From: Streptomyces sp. NBC_00376
GTDB taxonomy: Bacteria; Actinomycetota; Actinomycetes; Streptomycetales; Streptomycetaceae
Direction of reading: 5' to 3'
DNA length: 64,000 nucleotides
Assembly: GCF_036077095.1 (NCBI RefSeq)
Contig: NZ_CP107960.1
Coordinates: 5,208,001-5,272,000, forward strand
In this document: in pieces, positions 37,017-45,448 of the stretch
How positions within the stretch are numbered: position 1 is the stretch's first letter
Layout: every line of letters starts with the position of its first letter
Program-made: the position numbers and the translations under genes
The notes under the pieces: generated by a model
Told to the model about the DNA's origin: nothing
Database searches by the model: none
Seen by the model: only the letters and a program-made list of their open reading frames with translations

Positions 37017-38347
37017 ACCTTCCGACCGGGGACGGGAACGGGATCAGGACCGGGGCCGGGATCAGGACCGGGAACACGGCCGACTCAGGCGCCCGCGCCG
37101 ACGCCGGCGGCCACAGCGGTTCGTCCTCGTTCCAGGCCATGTGGCGGGAGCTCCTGCCCATCGGCCGGAACCGGGGCAGCGGCGGCTACCGGCGTTACGC
37201 CTGGACCGGGGCCGACGTCGACTGCCGGGCCTGGTTCCGGGCGCAGGCCGAGGCGCGCGGGCTCACCTACGAGGTGGACCGGAACGGCAACCAGTGGGCC
37301 TGGCTCGGTGACCCCCTGGCCGGGGACGCCGTCGTCACCGGCTCGCATCTCGACTCCGTACCGGACGGCGGCGCCTTCGACGGGCCGCTCGGCGTGGTCT
37401 CCTCCTTCGCCGCGCTCGACGAACTCCGCCGCAGGGGAGTGGAGTTCACCCGGCCGCTGGCCATCAGCAGCTTCGGCGACGAGGAGGGGGCCCGCTTCGG
37501 GCTCGCCTGCGTCGGCTCCCAGCTCGCCGCCGGACGGCTGACCGTCGAGGCGGCGCACCGGCTCCGCGACGACCAGGGCATCACACTGCCGCAGGCCATG
37601 GAGGCGGCCGGGTACGACCCCGACACCATCGGCCCGGACCCCGAACGGCTCGCCCGCATCGGCGCGTTCGTCGAGCTCCACGTCGAACAGGGGCGCGCCC
37701 TCGACCTCGGCGGCGACCCGGTCGGCATCGCCTCCGCGATCTGGCCGCACGGACGCTGGCGGTTCGACTTCCGGGGCGAGGCCAACCACGCGGGCACCAC
37801 CCGGCTCGCCGACCGCCGCGACCCGATGCTCACGTACGCCGAGACCGTGCTCGCCGCCCGCCGGGAGGCGGAGCTGGCCGGGGCCCTCGCCACCTTCGGC
37901 AAGGTCGCCGTCGAGCCCAACGGCGTCAACGCCATCCCCTCCCTCGTCCGGGGCTGGCTCGACTCCCGCGCCGCCGACCAGGACCGCCTGGACGCCGTGG
38001 TCACCGGCATCGAACGGGCCGCCCGGGAACACGCCGAGCGGGCCGGTATCGACGTCGACGTCGTACGGGAGTCCTTCTCGCCCGTCGTGGAGTTCGAGCA
38101 CACCCTGCGCGACGAGCTCGGCAAGATCCTCGCGGGCCGGGGCGACGCCGGTCGTGCCGTACCCGTCCTCGGGACCGGCGCCGGACACGACGCGGGTATT
38201 TTGTCCGCTTCGGTGCCGACCGCCATGCTGTTCGTCCGGAACCCCACCGGGGTCTCGCACTCGCCGGCCGAACACGCGGCCGAGGACGACTGCGTGGCCG
38301 GGGTGGTCGCACTCGCCGACGTACTGGAAGGTCTCGCGTGCAGCTGA
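37013..38347 (+). CDS. M20-family amidohydrolase (allantoate amidohydrolase-like)
   Basis: Zinc hydrolase of 444 residues related to allantoate amidohydrolase and N-carbamoyl-amino-acid hydrolase. Metal ligands: His/Asp in [20 protein letters not shown], the Glu pair in GDEEGARF, His in [10 protein letters not shown] and His in [10 protein letters not shown]. The first 30 residues are a low-complexity leader with repeated GIRTG units, encoded by a short DNA repeat. The GTG start overlaps the hutU stop, and its end overlaps the hutF start by 10 bases, so it belongs to the histidine pathway. HutF makes N-formylglutamate and no HutG is present in the operon, so this enzyme may deformylate N-formylglutamate (inference). 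Confidence 0.9.
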   Translation: MNLPTGDGNGIRTGAGIRTGNTADSGARADAGGHSGSSSFQAMWRELLPIGRNRGSGGYRRYAWTGADVDCRAWFRAQAEARGLTYEVDRNGNQWAWLGDPLAGDAVVTGSHLDSVPDGGAFDGPLGVVSSFAALDELRRRGVEFTRPLAISSFGDEEGARFGLACVGSQLAAGRLTVEAAHRLRDDQGITLPQAMEAAGYDPDTIGPDPERLARIGAFVELHVEQGRALDLGGDPVGIASAIWPHGRWRFDFRGEANHAGTTRLADRRDPMLTYAETVLAARREAELAGALATFGKVAVEPNGVNAIPSLVRGWLDSRAADQDRLDAVVTGIERAAREHAERAGIDVDVVRESFSPVVEFEHTLRDELGKILAGRGDAGRAVPVLGTGAGHDAGILSASVPTAMLFVRNPTGVSHSPAEHAAEDDCVAGVVALADVLEGLACS

Positions 38348-39723
38348 CAACGGAGCCGGCGGGCAGGCCCGCCACCGTGACGTACTGGTTGTCCCACGCC
38401 TGGCTCGGCACCCATGTCGAGCCGGGCGTCGCCCTGGACGTCTCCGGAGGACTGATCGCGGGCGTCCGCACCGGCGTCGCCACCCCGCCGCCGGGCGCCA
38501 CCGTGCTGCGCGGGCTCACCGTCCCCGGGCTCGCCAACACCCACTCGCACGCCTTCCACCGCGCCCTGCGCTCCACCGTCCAGGTGGGCTCCGGCACCTT
38601 CTGGACCTGGCGCGAGACCATGTACCAGGTCGCCTCCCGGCTCACCCCCGACTCGTACTTCGAACTGGCCCGTGCCGTGTACGCCGAAATGGCGCTGGCG
38701 GGCATCACCGCGGTCGGCGAATTCCACTATCTGCACCACGCGCCGGGCGGCACCCCGTACGACAACCCGAACGCGATGGGCGAGGCCCTGATCGCGGCCG
38801 CGGGCGAGGCCGGGATCCGGATCACCCTGCTGGACACCGCCTATCTCTCCGCCGGATTCGGCAGGCGCCCCACCCAGTACCAGCAGCCCGACCGGCACCA
38901 GCTGCGCTTCTCCGACACCACCGCGGACGCCTGGGCCGAACGCGCCGGTCTCCTCAAGGGCTCCGACCACGCCCTGATCGGCGCCGCCATCCACTCCGTG
39001 CGCGCCGTGCCCGCCGCGCAGCTCGCCACCGTGGCCGCCTGGGCCGAGGAGCGGCAGGCCCCGCTCCATGTCCACCTCTCCGAGCAGACCGCGGAGAACG
39101 ACGCCTGCCTCGCCGCCCACGGCCGCACCCCCACCCGGCTCCTCGCCGACCACGGCGTCCTCGGCCCGCGCACCACCAGCATCCACAACACCCACCTCAC
39201 CGCCGAGGACATCGCGCTCCTGGGCTCCTCGGCGACCGGCACCTGCATGTGCCCCACCACCGAACGCGACCTCGCCGACGGAATCGGCCCCGCCGTCGCC
39301 CTCCAGCGGGCCGGCTCGCCGCTCTCCCTCGGCAGCGACAGCCATGCCGTGATCGACCTCTTCGAGGAGGCCCGCGCGATGGAGCTCGACGAGCGCCTGC
39401 GTACCCGGGCGCGCGGCCACTGGACGGCGGCCGCCCTGCTGCGTGCCGCCACCGTCGACGGACACGCGGCGCTCGGCCGGCCCGAGGCGGGCGTCATCGA
39501 ACCCGGCGCCCCCGCGGACCTGGCGACCGTCGCCCTGGACTCCGTCAGAACAGTGGGGCCGGTGCCCCGACTGGCTGCCGAAGCAGTCGTATTCGCCGCC
39601 TCCGCCGCCGATGTGCGGCACACGGTCGTGGCAGGCCGACACCTTGTCCGCGACGGGCAGCACGCACTTGTCGAGGACGTACCCGCAGCACTCGCCTCGG
39701 CCATGGCAGCCCTGCACGGCTGA
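38338..39723 (+). CDS. hutF: Formimidoylglutamate deiminase
   Basis: Amidohydrolase-superfamily enzyme that converts N-formimino-glutamate to N-formylglutamate plus ammonia. 461 residues. Metal site HxH in NTHSHAFHR near residue 65, His in HVHLSEQ near 243, further His in IHNTHL, and the catalytic Asp in [10 protein letters not shown] near 338. The GTG lies inside the end of the previous gene, which indicates translational coupling. The choice between HutF and a guanine deaminase-like enzyme is settled by the hutU/hutI context and by the GTFWTWRE motif. Confidence 0.94.
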   Translation: MQLTTEPAGRPATVTYWLSHAWLGTHVEPGVALDVSGGLIAGVRTGVATPPPGATVLRGLTVPGLANTHSHAFHRALRSTVQVGSGTFWTWRETMYQVASRLTPDSYFELARAVYAEMALAGITAVGEFHYLHHAPGGTPYDNPNAMGEALIAAAGEAGIRITLLDTAYLSAGFGRRPTQYQQPDRHQLRFSDTTADAWAERAGLLKGSDHALIGAAIHSVRAVPAAQLATVAAWAEERQAPLHVHLSEQTAENDACLAAHGRTPTRLLADHGVLGPRTTSIHNTHLTAEDIALLGSSATGTCMCPTTERDLADGIGPAVALQRAGSPLSLGSDSHAVIDLFEEARAMELDERLRTRARGHWTAAALLRAATVDGHAALGRPEAGVIEPGAPADLATVALDSVRTVGPVPRLAAEAVVFAASAADVRHTVVAGRHLVRDGQHALVEDVPAALASAMAALHG

Positions 39724-39755
39724 CGCCGGAACCCAGTAAGGAGAGCAACACCCCG

Positions 39756-40943
39756 ATGACGACGACCGCCATCACCAACATCGCCAGTCTGGTCACCAAC
39801 GACCCCTCCCTGTGCGCGGATTCTCCCCTGGGCACGATCCGGGACGCGGCCGTCGTCATCGAGGGCGACCGGATCGTCTGGACCGGTGAATCAAGCAAAG
39901 CACCCGCCACCGACAACGCCGTCGACGCGGGCGGCCGGGCGATGATCCCCGGCTTCGTCGACTCCCACTCCCACCTCGTGTTCGCGGGCGACCGCACCGA
40001 GGAGTTCAACGCCCGGATGTCCGGCCACGCCTACAGCGCGGGCGGCATCAGGACCACGGTCGCCGCCACCCGCGCGGCCACCGACGAAGAGCTCTCCGCC
40101 AACGTCGCCCGCTACCTCGCCGAGGCGCTGCGCCAGGGCACCACCACCTTCGAGACCAAGTCTGGCTACGGCCTCACCGTCGAGGACGAGGCCCGTGCCC
40201 TGCGCATCGCCGCCCGGCACACCGAGGAGGTCACCTACCTCGGCGCCCACGTCGTCTCCCCGGACTACGCCGACGACCCGGCCGGCTACGTCGACCTGGT
40301 CACCGGGCCGATGCTCGACGCCTGTGCCCCGTACGCCCGTTGGATCGACGTCTTCTGCGAGAAGGGCGCCTTCGACGGCGACCAGGCCCGCACGATCCTG
40401 ACCGCGGGCATGGCGAAGGGCCTGCTCCCCCGCGTCCACGCCAACCAGCTCGGCCACGGCCCCGGCGTTCAGCTGGCCGTCGAACTCGACGCCGCGTCCG
40501 CCGACCACTGCACCCACCTCACCGACGCCGACGTCGACGCCCTGGCCCAGGGCAACACCGTCGCCACCCTGCTCCCCGGCGCCGAGTTCTCCACCCGCGC
40601 CACCTGGCCGGACGCCCGCCGCATTCTCGACGCGGGCGCCACCGTCGCCCTCTCCACGGACTGCAACCCGGGCTCGTCGTTCACGTCCTCCATGCCCTTC
40701 TGCATCGCCCTCGCCGTACGCGACATGGGCATGACGCCGGACGAGGCCATCTGGTCCGCCACCGCGGGCGGCGCCGCGGCCCTGCGCCGTACGGACATCG
40801 GCCGCATCGCCCCCGGCGCCCGCGCCGACCTGGCCCTCCTCGACGCCCCCAGCCACGTCCACCTCGCCTACCGGCCGGGCGTCCCGCTGGTCCACACGGT
40901 CTGGCGGCGGGGCGAACGCGTCGTCAGGGAGCCGCAGTCGTAG
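39756..40943 (+). CDS. hutI: Imidazolonepropionase
   Basis: Third step of histidine breakdown: hydrolyses imidazolone propionate to N-formimino-glutamate. 395 residues, amidohydrolase fold. Metal ligands HxH in [10 protein letters not shown], His in GAHVVSP and HANQLG, and Asp in LSTDCNPGS. The substrate-binding GYGLT lies in [17 protein letters not shown] precedes the ATG by about 12 bases, somewhat long. It is the last gene of the hut operon and is followed by a hexamer repeat and a perfect terminator. Confidence 0.96.
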   Translation: MTTTAITNIASLVTNDPSLCADSPLGTIRDAAVVIEGDRIVWTGESSKAPATDNAVDAGGRAMIPGFVDSHSHLVFAGDRTEEFNARMSGHAYSAGGIRTTVAATRAATDEELSANVARYLAEALRQGTTTFETKSGYGLTVEDEARALRIAARHTEEVTYLGAHVVSPDYADDPAGYVDLVTGPMLDACAPYARWIDVFCEKGAFDGDQARTILTAGMAKGLLPRVHANQLGHGPGVQLAVELDAASADHCTHLTDADVDALAQGNTVATLLPGAEFSTRATWPDARRILDAGATVALSTDCNPGSSFTSSMPFCIALAVRDMGMTPDEAIWSATAGGAAALRRTDIGRIAPGARADLALLDAPSHVHLAYRPGVPLVHTVWRRGERVVREPQS

Positions 40944-40997
40944 AGCCGTGGCCGCGGCCGTAGCCGCAGAGCCGTAGCCGTAGCCGTAGCCGTAGGC
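40944..40997. repeat. CCGTAG hexamer microsatellite
   Basis: After the hutI stop the unit GCCGTAG or close variants (CCGTGG, CCGCGG, CCGCAG) recurs eight to nine times in tandem over about 54 bases. The last four copies are exact CCGTAG. Slippage could change the copy number; the array is outside coding sequence. Confidence 0.75.
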
Positions 40998-41012
40998 CAC
41001 GCTCAAACACGC

Positions 41013-41047
41013 GGAAGGACCCGCCTCCTGACGAGGCGGGTCCTTCC
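41013..41047. terminator. Perfect bidirectional terminator between hutI and the sigma-factor gene
   Basis: GGAAGGACCCGCCTC at 41013-41027 pairs perfectly with its complement at 41033-41047 around CTGAC. It separates hutI from the convergent sigma-factor gene. Confidence 0.88.
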
Positions 41048-41065
41048 ATGAGGCGGCGCGCCCGC

Positions 41066-42091
41066 TCACTCCTCCAGGGTCAGCCCCTTGCGCAGCTTGA
41101 CCAGGGTGCGGGAGAGCAGCCTCGACACATGCATCTGGGAGATGCCCAGCTCCTCGCCGATCTCCGACTGCGTCATGTTGGCGACGAACCGTAGCGAGAG
41201 GATCGTGCGGTCGCGGCGTGGCAGCGAGGCGATCAGCGGCTTCAGGGACTCGACGTACTCGATGCCTTCGAGTCCGTGGTCCTCGTAGCCGATGCGGTCC
41301 GCCAGCGCGCCTTCGTGCTCGTCCTCCTCGGGCTTGGCGTCCAGCGAGCTCGCGGTGTACGCGTTGCTCGCGGCCATGCCCTCGACGACCTCGTCGCGGG
41401 TGATGCCGAGGCGGTCGGCGAGCTCGCCCACGGTGGGCGATCGGTCCAGTCGCTGGGCGAGCTCGTCGCCCGCCTTGGCCAGGTCGAGCCGCAGTTCCTG
41501 GAGCCGGCGCGGGACGCGCACGGACCAGCTGGTGTCGCGGAAGAAGCGCTTTATCTCGCCGACGATGGTCGGCATCGCGAACGTCGGGAACTCCACGCCC
41601 CGGCTGAGCTCGAAGCGGTCGATCGCCTTGATCAGGCCGATGGTGCCGACCTGGACGATGTCCTCCATCGGCTCGCTGCGGGAGCGGAACCGGGAGGCGG
41701 CGAACCTGACCAGGGCCAGGTTCAGTTCGACGAGCGTGTTGCGGACGTACGAGTACTCGTGGGTGCCCTCTTCGAGGGATTCGAGCCGATCGAAGAGCGT
41801 CTTCGACAGTGCCCTGGCGTCCAGCGGCCCCACTTCGTCGTAGGGCGGGATCTCGGGAAGTCCTTCGAGACCGTCACTCGCGCCGTGGCCGGAGCCGTCG
41901 GTGCGGTCGGTGTCGCTGATGCTGATGGTGCCTGTGGTGGTGCTCGTGGTGGTGCTGGTACCGGTGTCGGTACCGGTGCTGCTGCGGGTGCCGTCCTCGG
42001 CGCTCGCGGCAGGGGAGTCTGAGTGGGTCAGTCCCTGAGGACATGCTGACGTCGCGTTGTGGGGACGCGGTCCGTCGAGCCGGGGTGACAT
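41066..42091 (-). CDS. sigI: SigB/SigF-family RNA polymerase sigma factor (SigI-like)
   Basis: Group 3 sigma factor of 341 residues. The core starts near residue 115: region 2 (LVELNLALVRFAASRF, VGTIGLIKAIDRFELSRGVEF, then TFAMPTIVGEIKRFFRD), region 3 (VPRRLQELRL to VGELADRLGI) and region 4 (LPRRDRTILSLRF, GISQMHVSRLL). The first 80 residues are a Ser/Thr/Gly-rich extension with runs such as TGTSTTTSTTTG, unusual for the family. The ATG at 42091 has GGAGGAG just upstream. The name rests on gene order remembered from S. coelicolor (hutI beside sigI). The nearby STAS and ATPase genes are its likely antagonist and anti-sigma partners. Confidence 0.88.
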   Translation of the reverse strand: MSPRLDGPRPHNATSACPQGLTHSDSPAASAEDGTRSSTGTDTGTSTTTSTTTGTISISDTDRTDGSGHGASDGLEGLPEIPPYDEVGPLDARALSKTLFDRLESLEEGTHEYSYVRNTLVELNLALVRFAASRFRSRSEPMEDIVQVGTIGLIKAIDRFELSRGVEFPTFAMPTIVGEIKRFFRDTSWSVRVPRRLQELRLDLAKAGDELAQRLDRSPTVGELADRLGITRDEVVEGMAASNAYTASSLDAKPEEDEHEGALADRIGYEDHGLEGIEYVESLKPLIASLPRRDRTILSLRFVANMTQSEIGEELGISQMHVSRLLSRTLVKLRKGLTLEE

Positions 42092-42374
42092 GGTCTCCTC
42101 CATCGTTCTCGGCATATGGCTGCCGATGCCCATACGTGTTCCTGCGGTGAAGCGGCGCCTCCGAAGCCGACCGTGTTTTGGGTGTCCTCCTACCCTTACC
42201 CGCTTCGGACGGGCAGTTACAAGCTCCAATTGGCGCTATATGTCCGGTTTGTTGAGGTCTTCGGGTATCGCGTGGCGCACAGACCGCGTACTGTTTCAAG
42301 AACGTCAGAGGCAGCACATACGCATCTGCGCACGCGAAGGCGCAGGCAGTGACGAACGGCGAAGAGGGACGGGC

Positions 42375-42743
42375 ATGGACCGCGGGACGGTCGGCAGCGC
42401 GAACCGGGGTCGACTTCATGTCGAGGTCCGGACCGAAGGGCGCAGCGAGGTAGTGACGCCGGTGGGTGAGTTGGATCACCACACGGCGGATCTGCTGCGG
42501 GAGCCCCTGGAGCACGCGGTCGAGCAGGGGCGGGTGCGCCTGGTGGTCGACTGCTCGGGACTCGAATTCTGTGATTCCACCGGGCTCAATGTGCTGCTCG
42601 GTGCCCGCCTGAAGGCGGAGGCGGCCGGGGGAGGGGTCCATTTGGCCGGAATGCTGCCGGTGGTGGCGAGGGTCTTCGAGATCACCGGGGCCGAGGCGGT
42701 CTTCACCGTCCACGACTCCCTCGAAGCGGCCCTGGACACGTGA
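42375..42743 (+). CDS. Anti-sigma factor antagonist (STAS domain)
   Basis: 122 residues, the full length of a single STAS domain. The conserved phosphorylation site is Ser68 in the motif FCDSTGLNVLLGARLKA. The beginning VEVRTEGRSEVVTPVGELD is the normal first strand pair. Unphosphorylated antagonists capture an RsbW-like kinase and free the sigma factor. The ATG at 42375 follows GAGGGACGGGC. It is divergent from the sigma-factor gene and upstream of an RsbW-like gene, which makes a complete partner-switching set. Confidence 0.92.
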   Translation: MDRGTVGSANRGRLHVEVRTEGRSEVVTPVGELDHHTADLLREPLEHAVEQGRVRLVVDCSGLEFCDSTGLNVLLGARLKAEAAGGGVHLAGMLPVVARVFEITGAEAVFTVHDSLEAALDT

Positions 42744-42894
42744 CCGCGGCGCGTTTCGCGGCCCCGGGCGCCCCTGGTGTTGCCCGTGTCACGCGATCCG
42801 CGTAGACGAAGTGGGTGTTGTCACGATTCGGCCGGGCAGGAGTCATCCGGCGGAGCCGTGGGCGACCACCAGAATCTGAATCCGTACTTGCAAC

Positions 42895-42931
42895 TGTTCG
42901 ATCTTGTAGCTGTTCGATGCAATTGTTCGAT
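42895..42931. repeat. Three TGTTCGAT direct repeats before the RsbW-like gene
   Basis: TGTTCGAT occurs at 42895-42902, 42911-42918 and 42924-42931, spaced 16 and 13 bases. The array ends 34 bases before the next start codon and has higher AT content than its surroundings. It looks like a regulator-binding array, not an ORF. Confidence 0.55.
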
Positions 42932-42964
42932 GGCGACATGGTGAATCGGTGAGGTGAAGCGCTG

Positions 42965-43486
42965 ATGAGCACCACCCGGCAGCATCCGCCGGGCGACCTC
43001 GGCCCCGAGCCGGAGGACGTCGGCGTTCAGCCGCACCCGGACGAGGGCGCCGGTGCGGCCTCCTCCGAGCCGGCCGAGCGGCAGTGGCTCACCCTGTCGC
43101 TGCGCGGGGTCAGCGGCATCGTGCCGACCGCCCGCGACTTCGCCCGCCAGGCGCTCTACGAATGGGGCTGGCTCCCCGCGTCGAGCGCCGACGGCCGGGC
43201 CGCCGCCGAGGATGTCCTGCTGGTCGTCTCCGAGCTGGTCACCAACGCCTGTCTGCATGCCGACGGGCCCGAGGAGATGCGTATCGCCCGCACCACGAAG
43301 GTGCTGCGGGTGGAGGTCGTCGACTCGGGCGCGGGACAGCCCGCGCCGCGCACCCCGCACCGGGCCGGGCGGCCCGGCGGGCACGGCATGTTCATCGTGC
43401 AGCGGCTCTGCCTGGACTGGGGCGTCCTGCGGGTGCCCGGCCGGTCCGGGAAAACCGTCTGGGCTGAGCTGGCCGCCCCCGCGTAG
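42965..43486 (+). CDS. RsbW-like ATP-binding protein (putative anti-sigma factor)
   Basis: 173 residues with a GHKL ATPase fold. The N-box is SELVTNACLHAD near residues 89-100, with Glu90 and Asn94, the G1 region EVVDSGAG near 116 and the G2 region GRPGGHGMFIVQRL near 136. The N-terminal 40 residues are Pro/Gly/Glu-rich and not part of the fold. Such proteins phosphorylate a STAS antagonist and hold a SigB-type sigma factor inactive. The neighbouring STAS and sigma genes make that role likely. The ATG follows GGTGAGGTGAAG. Confidence 0.9.
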   Translation: MSTTRQHPPGDLGPEPEDVGVQPHPDEGAGAASSEPAERQWLTLSLRGVSGIVPTARDFARQALYEWGWLPASSADGRAAAEDVLLVVSELVTNACLHADGPEEMRIARTTKVLRVEVVDSGAGQPAPRTPHRAGRPGGHGMFIVQRLCLDWGVLRVPGRSGKTVWAELAAPA

Positions 43487-43536
43487 GCCGGCCGGACCCT
43501 CCCGGGGTGTACGGCCCCGTGGATTGCAGCACCGAG

Positions 43537-43559
43537 GAGCGCGCCGGATCGGCGCGCTC
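43537..43559 (+). terminator. Terminator after the RsbW-like gene
   Basis: GAGCGCGCC-GGATC-GGCGCGCTC followed by TTTGTCTT: a 9-pair GC stem and T-rich tail, the most classical intrinsic terminator in the window. It ends the sigma-regulator unit before the surface-protein operon. Confidence 0.9.
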
Positions 43560-43676
43560 TTTGTCTTCCCTCCACAAGGCGCCGGGCGTACCTTGAGCGC
43601 CCGATCTGATGTGTCGTCAGAAAAATACGTCGGTGCGAACCGGCGTGCGGCGACTTCCGGCATGAGGGGAACTCAG

Positions 43677-44342
43677 GTGTCCTACCAGAAGCGAACAGCT
43701 CTCGCGCTGGCGTCCGCGCTGGCGGGCACGGTGGTGCTGATGGCCGCGCCCGCCGCCCACGCCACGGTCGTGGACGTCGACTACAAGTGCAAGACCCCGA
43801 TCGGCGACAAGAGTGCCGTGTCGCCCATCGACATCAAGAGCGTCAAGAGCGGGGGTGGCTACCGGCTCACCATGTCCTTCCAGAAGGGCGTCTCCTCCAG
43901 CCCCGTTGAACTGGGCAAGGGGGCGATGAGCCCCAGCGCGGTCATCGAGGTGGGCGGCGCGGACTCCGGCCAGGTCCAGGTCTCCGGCGCACCGAACTCC
44001 GCCGCGATACCCGCCAACAGCCCCATCAAGATCAGTGACCTGTCGGGTACGTACACCCCGAAGAAGAGCGGCAAGGTCGACTTCACCGCCGGAGTGCTCA
44101 CCATCAAGGCGCTCGGTACGACCACGACCTGCACCCCCACCAACAAGCCCGGACCGTCGCTCCAGCTCGACGTGACGGCCGCGGGCAACGCGCAGAGCGC
44201 CCCGGACGACGGACAGCTGCCGAAGACCGGTCCGCTCGACTCGGCCGTGGCGCTCGGCACGCTGGGCGGCACGGTGCTGCTGACCGGTGCGGCCGGGGTG
44301 CTCTGGCTGACCAGGCGCGGGCAGGGGGTCGCGGGCCGATAG
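43677..44342 (+). CDS. Secreted protein with LPKTG sorting signal
   Basis: 221 residues. A signal peptide covers 1-29 (ending AHA). One beta-type domain from Cys38 to Cys152 has the recurring pattern SxxxxGxxxPSxxIxVGGADSGxVxVxG, then IxxxxxxxISDLSGTYTP. A short linker leads to LPKTG at 181-185, a hydrophobic helix (about 189-212) and a short basic tail, the standard sortase substrate layout. The GTG at 43677 has GAGGGG seven bases upstream; an ATG five codons earlier is less well placed. It is first of four packed genes for exported proteins. A closely related domain appears twice in the last gene of the operon. Function unknown. Confidence 0.85.
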   Translation: MSYQKRTALALASALAGTVVLMAAPAAHATVVDVDYKCKTPIGDKSAVSPIDIKSVKSGGGYRLTMSFQKGVSSSPVELGKGAMSPSAVIEVGGADSGQVQVSGAPNSAAIPANSPIKISDLSGTYTPKKSGKVDFTAGVLTIKALGTTTTCTPTNKPGPSLQLDVTAAGNAQSAPDDGQLPKTGPLDSAVALGTLGGTVLLTGAAGVLWLTRRGQGVAGR

Positions 44343-44428
44343 GGGCCGTTCCTGCCGGACCGGGCCGGAACCGGAGCGGCCCGGGGCCCGGGATCCAGCC
44401 GCCGCCGTCACGCACCAGGGAGCCGCCC

Positions 44429-45448
44429 ATGCCGTCGCCGACCGGTCACGCCGCCCGACTCGCCCTTGCCGTACTGCTGTGCGCCCTCGCCATGACACCG
44501 GTGGCCGGTGCCGCGCCGCGGACGACGCCGCACACGGGCGCCGCCTCGTGGACGGCGCAACCCGCGGTGAGCGGTTCCGGTACGGGCGGCAGACCGTACG
44601 TCTACCTGGAGGGCCCGCCCGGCACCGTTCTCCAGGACCGGATCTCCGTCACCAACTCCGGGCGGTCCCCGGTCACCGTGCGGCTGAGCGGTGCCGACAC
44701 GTACGACGAGAAGGGCGGCGGTCCCGGTGGCGGGGGCGCCACCGGGACCGGGCGCTGGCTGCGGACCGCCGCCACCGAGGTGACTGTCCCGGCCCGCACC
44801 CGTGCCGATGTGCCGTTCACCGTCACGGTGCCGACGGGCGCGACGCCCGGCGACCGCCCCGCCGCGATCGTCGTACGCGGCGGCGACCGCACGGTGGGCG
44901 TACCGGTCCGGCTGCGGGTGGGCGGGCCGACGCTGGCCGCGCTCACCGTGGAGGACGTCACCGTGTCCGGGCGGGCCATCCACTACACGCTGGTCAACCG
45001 GGGCAACGCGGTCCTCGCCCCCCGGCTCGCCGTCCGGGCGGACGGGGTGTTCGGGACGCTGCTGCGGCGCGGGGCCCGCACCCTGCCGGTGGAGGTGCGG
45101 CCCGGACAGCGGCTGCGGCTCACCGAGCCATGGGACGTCCCCGCGTTCGACTCGGCGACCGTACGGCTGCGCGTCACGGCGGCGGGCGGCGCGCACGGCG
45201 AGGCGACGGCCCGCGCGGTCTTCGTCCCGTGGGCGCCGCTGACCGCCGGCGCGCTGCTGGTCCTGGCCGGCGCGGGCGCGGGGGCGTACGCGTACCGGCG
45301 CAGGCGATCGCGGCGCGGGCAGCAGCGAGCCGACACCGGCACCGATCCCGATATCGGTGCCGGTGCCGGAGAACGGCCCGGGGGGTCACCGGGCGGTCAA
45401 CAGGACTCAGGGAGCAGGGACTTGGCGAAGGCGGGAGCGGAATCGTGA
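44429..45448 (+). CDS. Membrane-anchored exported protein, DUF916/WxL-interacting-like
   Basis: 339 residues. A signal peptide covers about 1-28. An exported region has two Ig-like parts: the first contains YVYLEGPPGTVLQDRISVTNSGRSPVTVRLSGAD and ends in PVRLRV, similar to DUF916 proteins; the second starts VTVSGRAIHYTLVNRGNAVLAPRL. One membrane helix (about 268-288) is followed by a basic cytoplasmic tail rich in Gly/Asp/Gln. In Firmicutes, DUF916 proteins bind peptidoglycan and WxL surface proteins. The similarity here is by pattern only. AGGGAG precedes the ATG. The stop overlaps the next start by GTGA. Confidence 0.78.
   Translation: MPSPTGHAARLALAVLLCALAMTPVAGAAPRTTPHTGAASWTAQPAVSGSGTGGRPYVYLEGPPGTVLQDRISVTNSGRSPVTVRLSGADTYDEKGGGPGGGGATGTGRWLRTAATEVTVPARTRADVPFTVTVPTGATPGDRPAAIVVRGGDRTVGVPVRLRVGGPTLAALTVEDVTVSGRAIHYTLVNRGNAVLAPRLAVRADGVFGTLLRRGARTLPVEVRPGQRLRLTEPWDVPAFDSATVRLRVTAAGGAHGEATARAVFVPWAPLTAGALLVLAGAGAGAYAYRRRRSRRGQQRADTGTDPDIGAGAGERPGGSPGGQQDSGSRDLAKAGAES

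Noticed and set aside
42247..42268. GTTT...GGGTAT pattern resembling a SigB-type promoter before the STAS gene
   Set aside because: Only about 10 bases separate the six-base boxes, while SigB-type promoters need roughly 12-16. Left out as a promoter.
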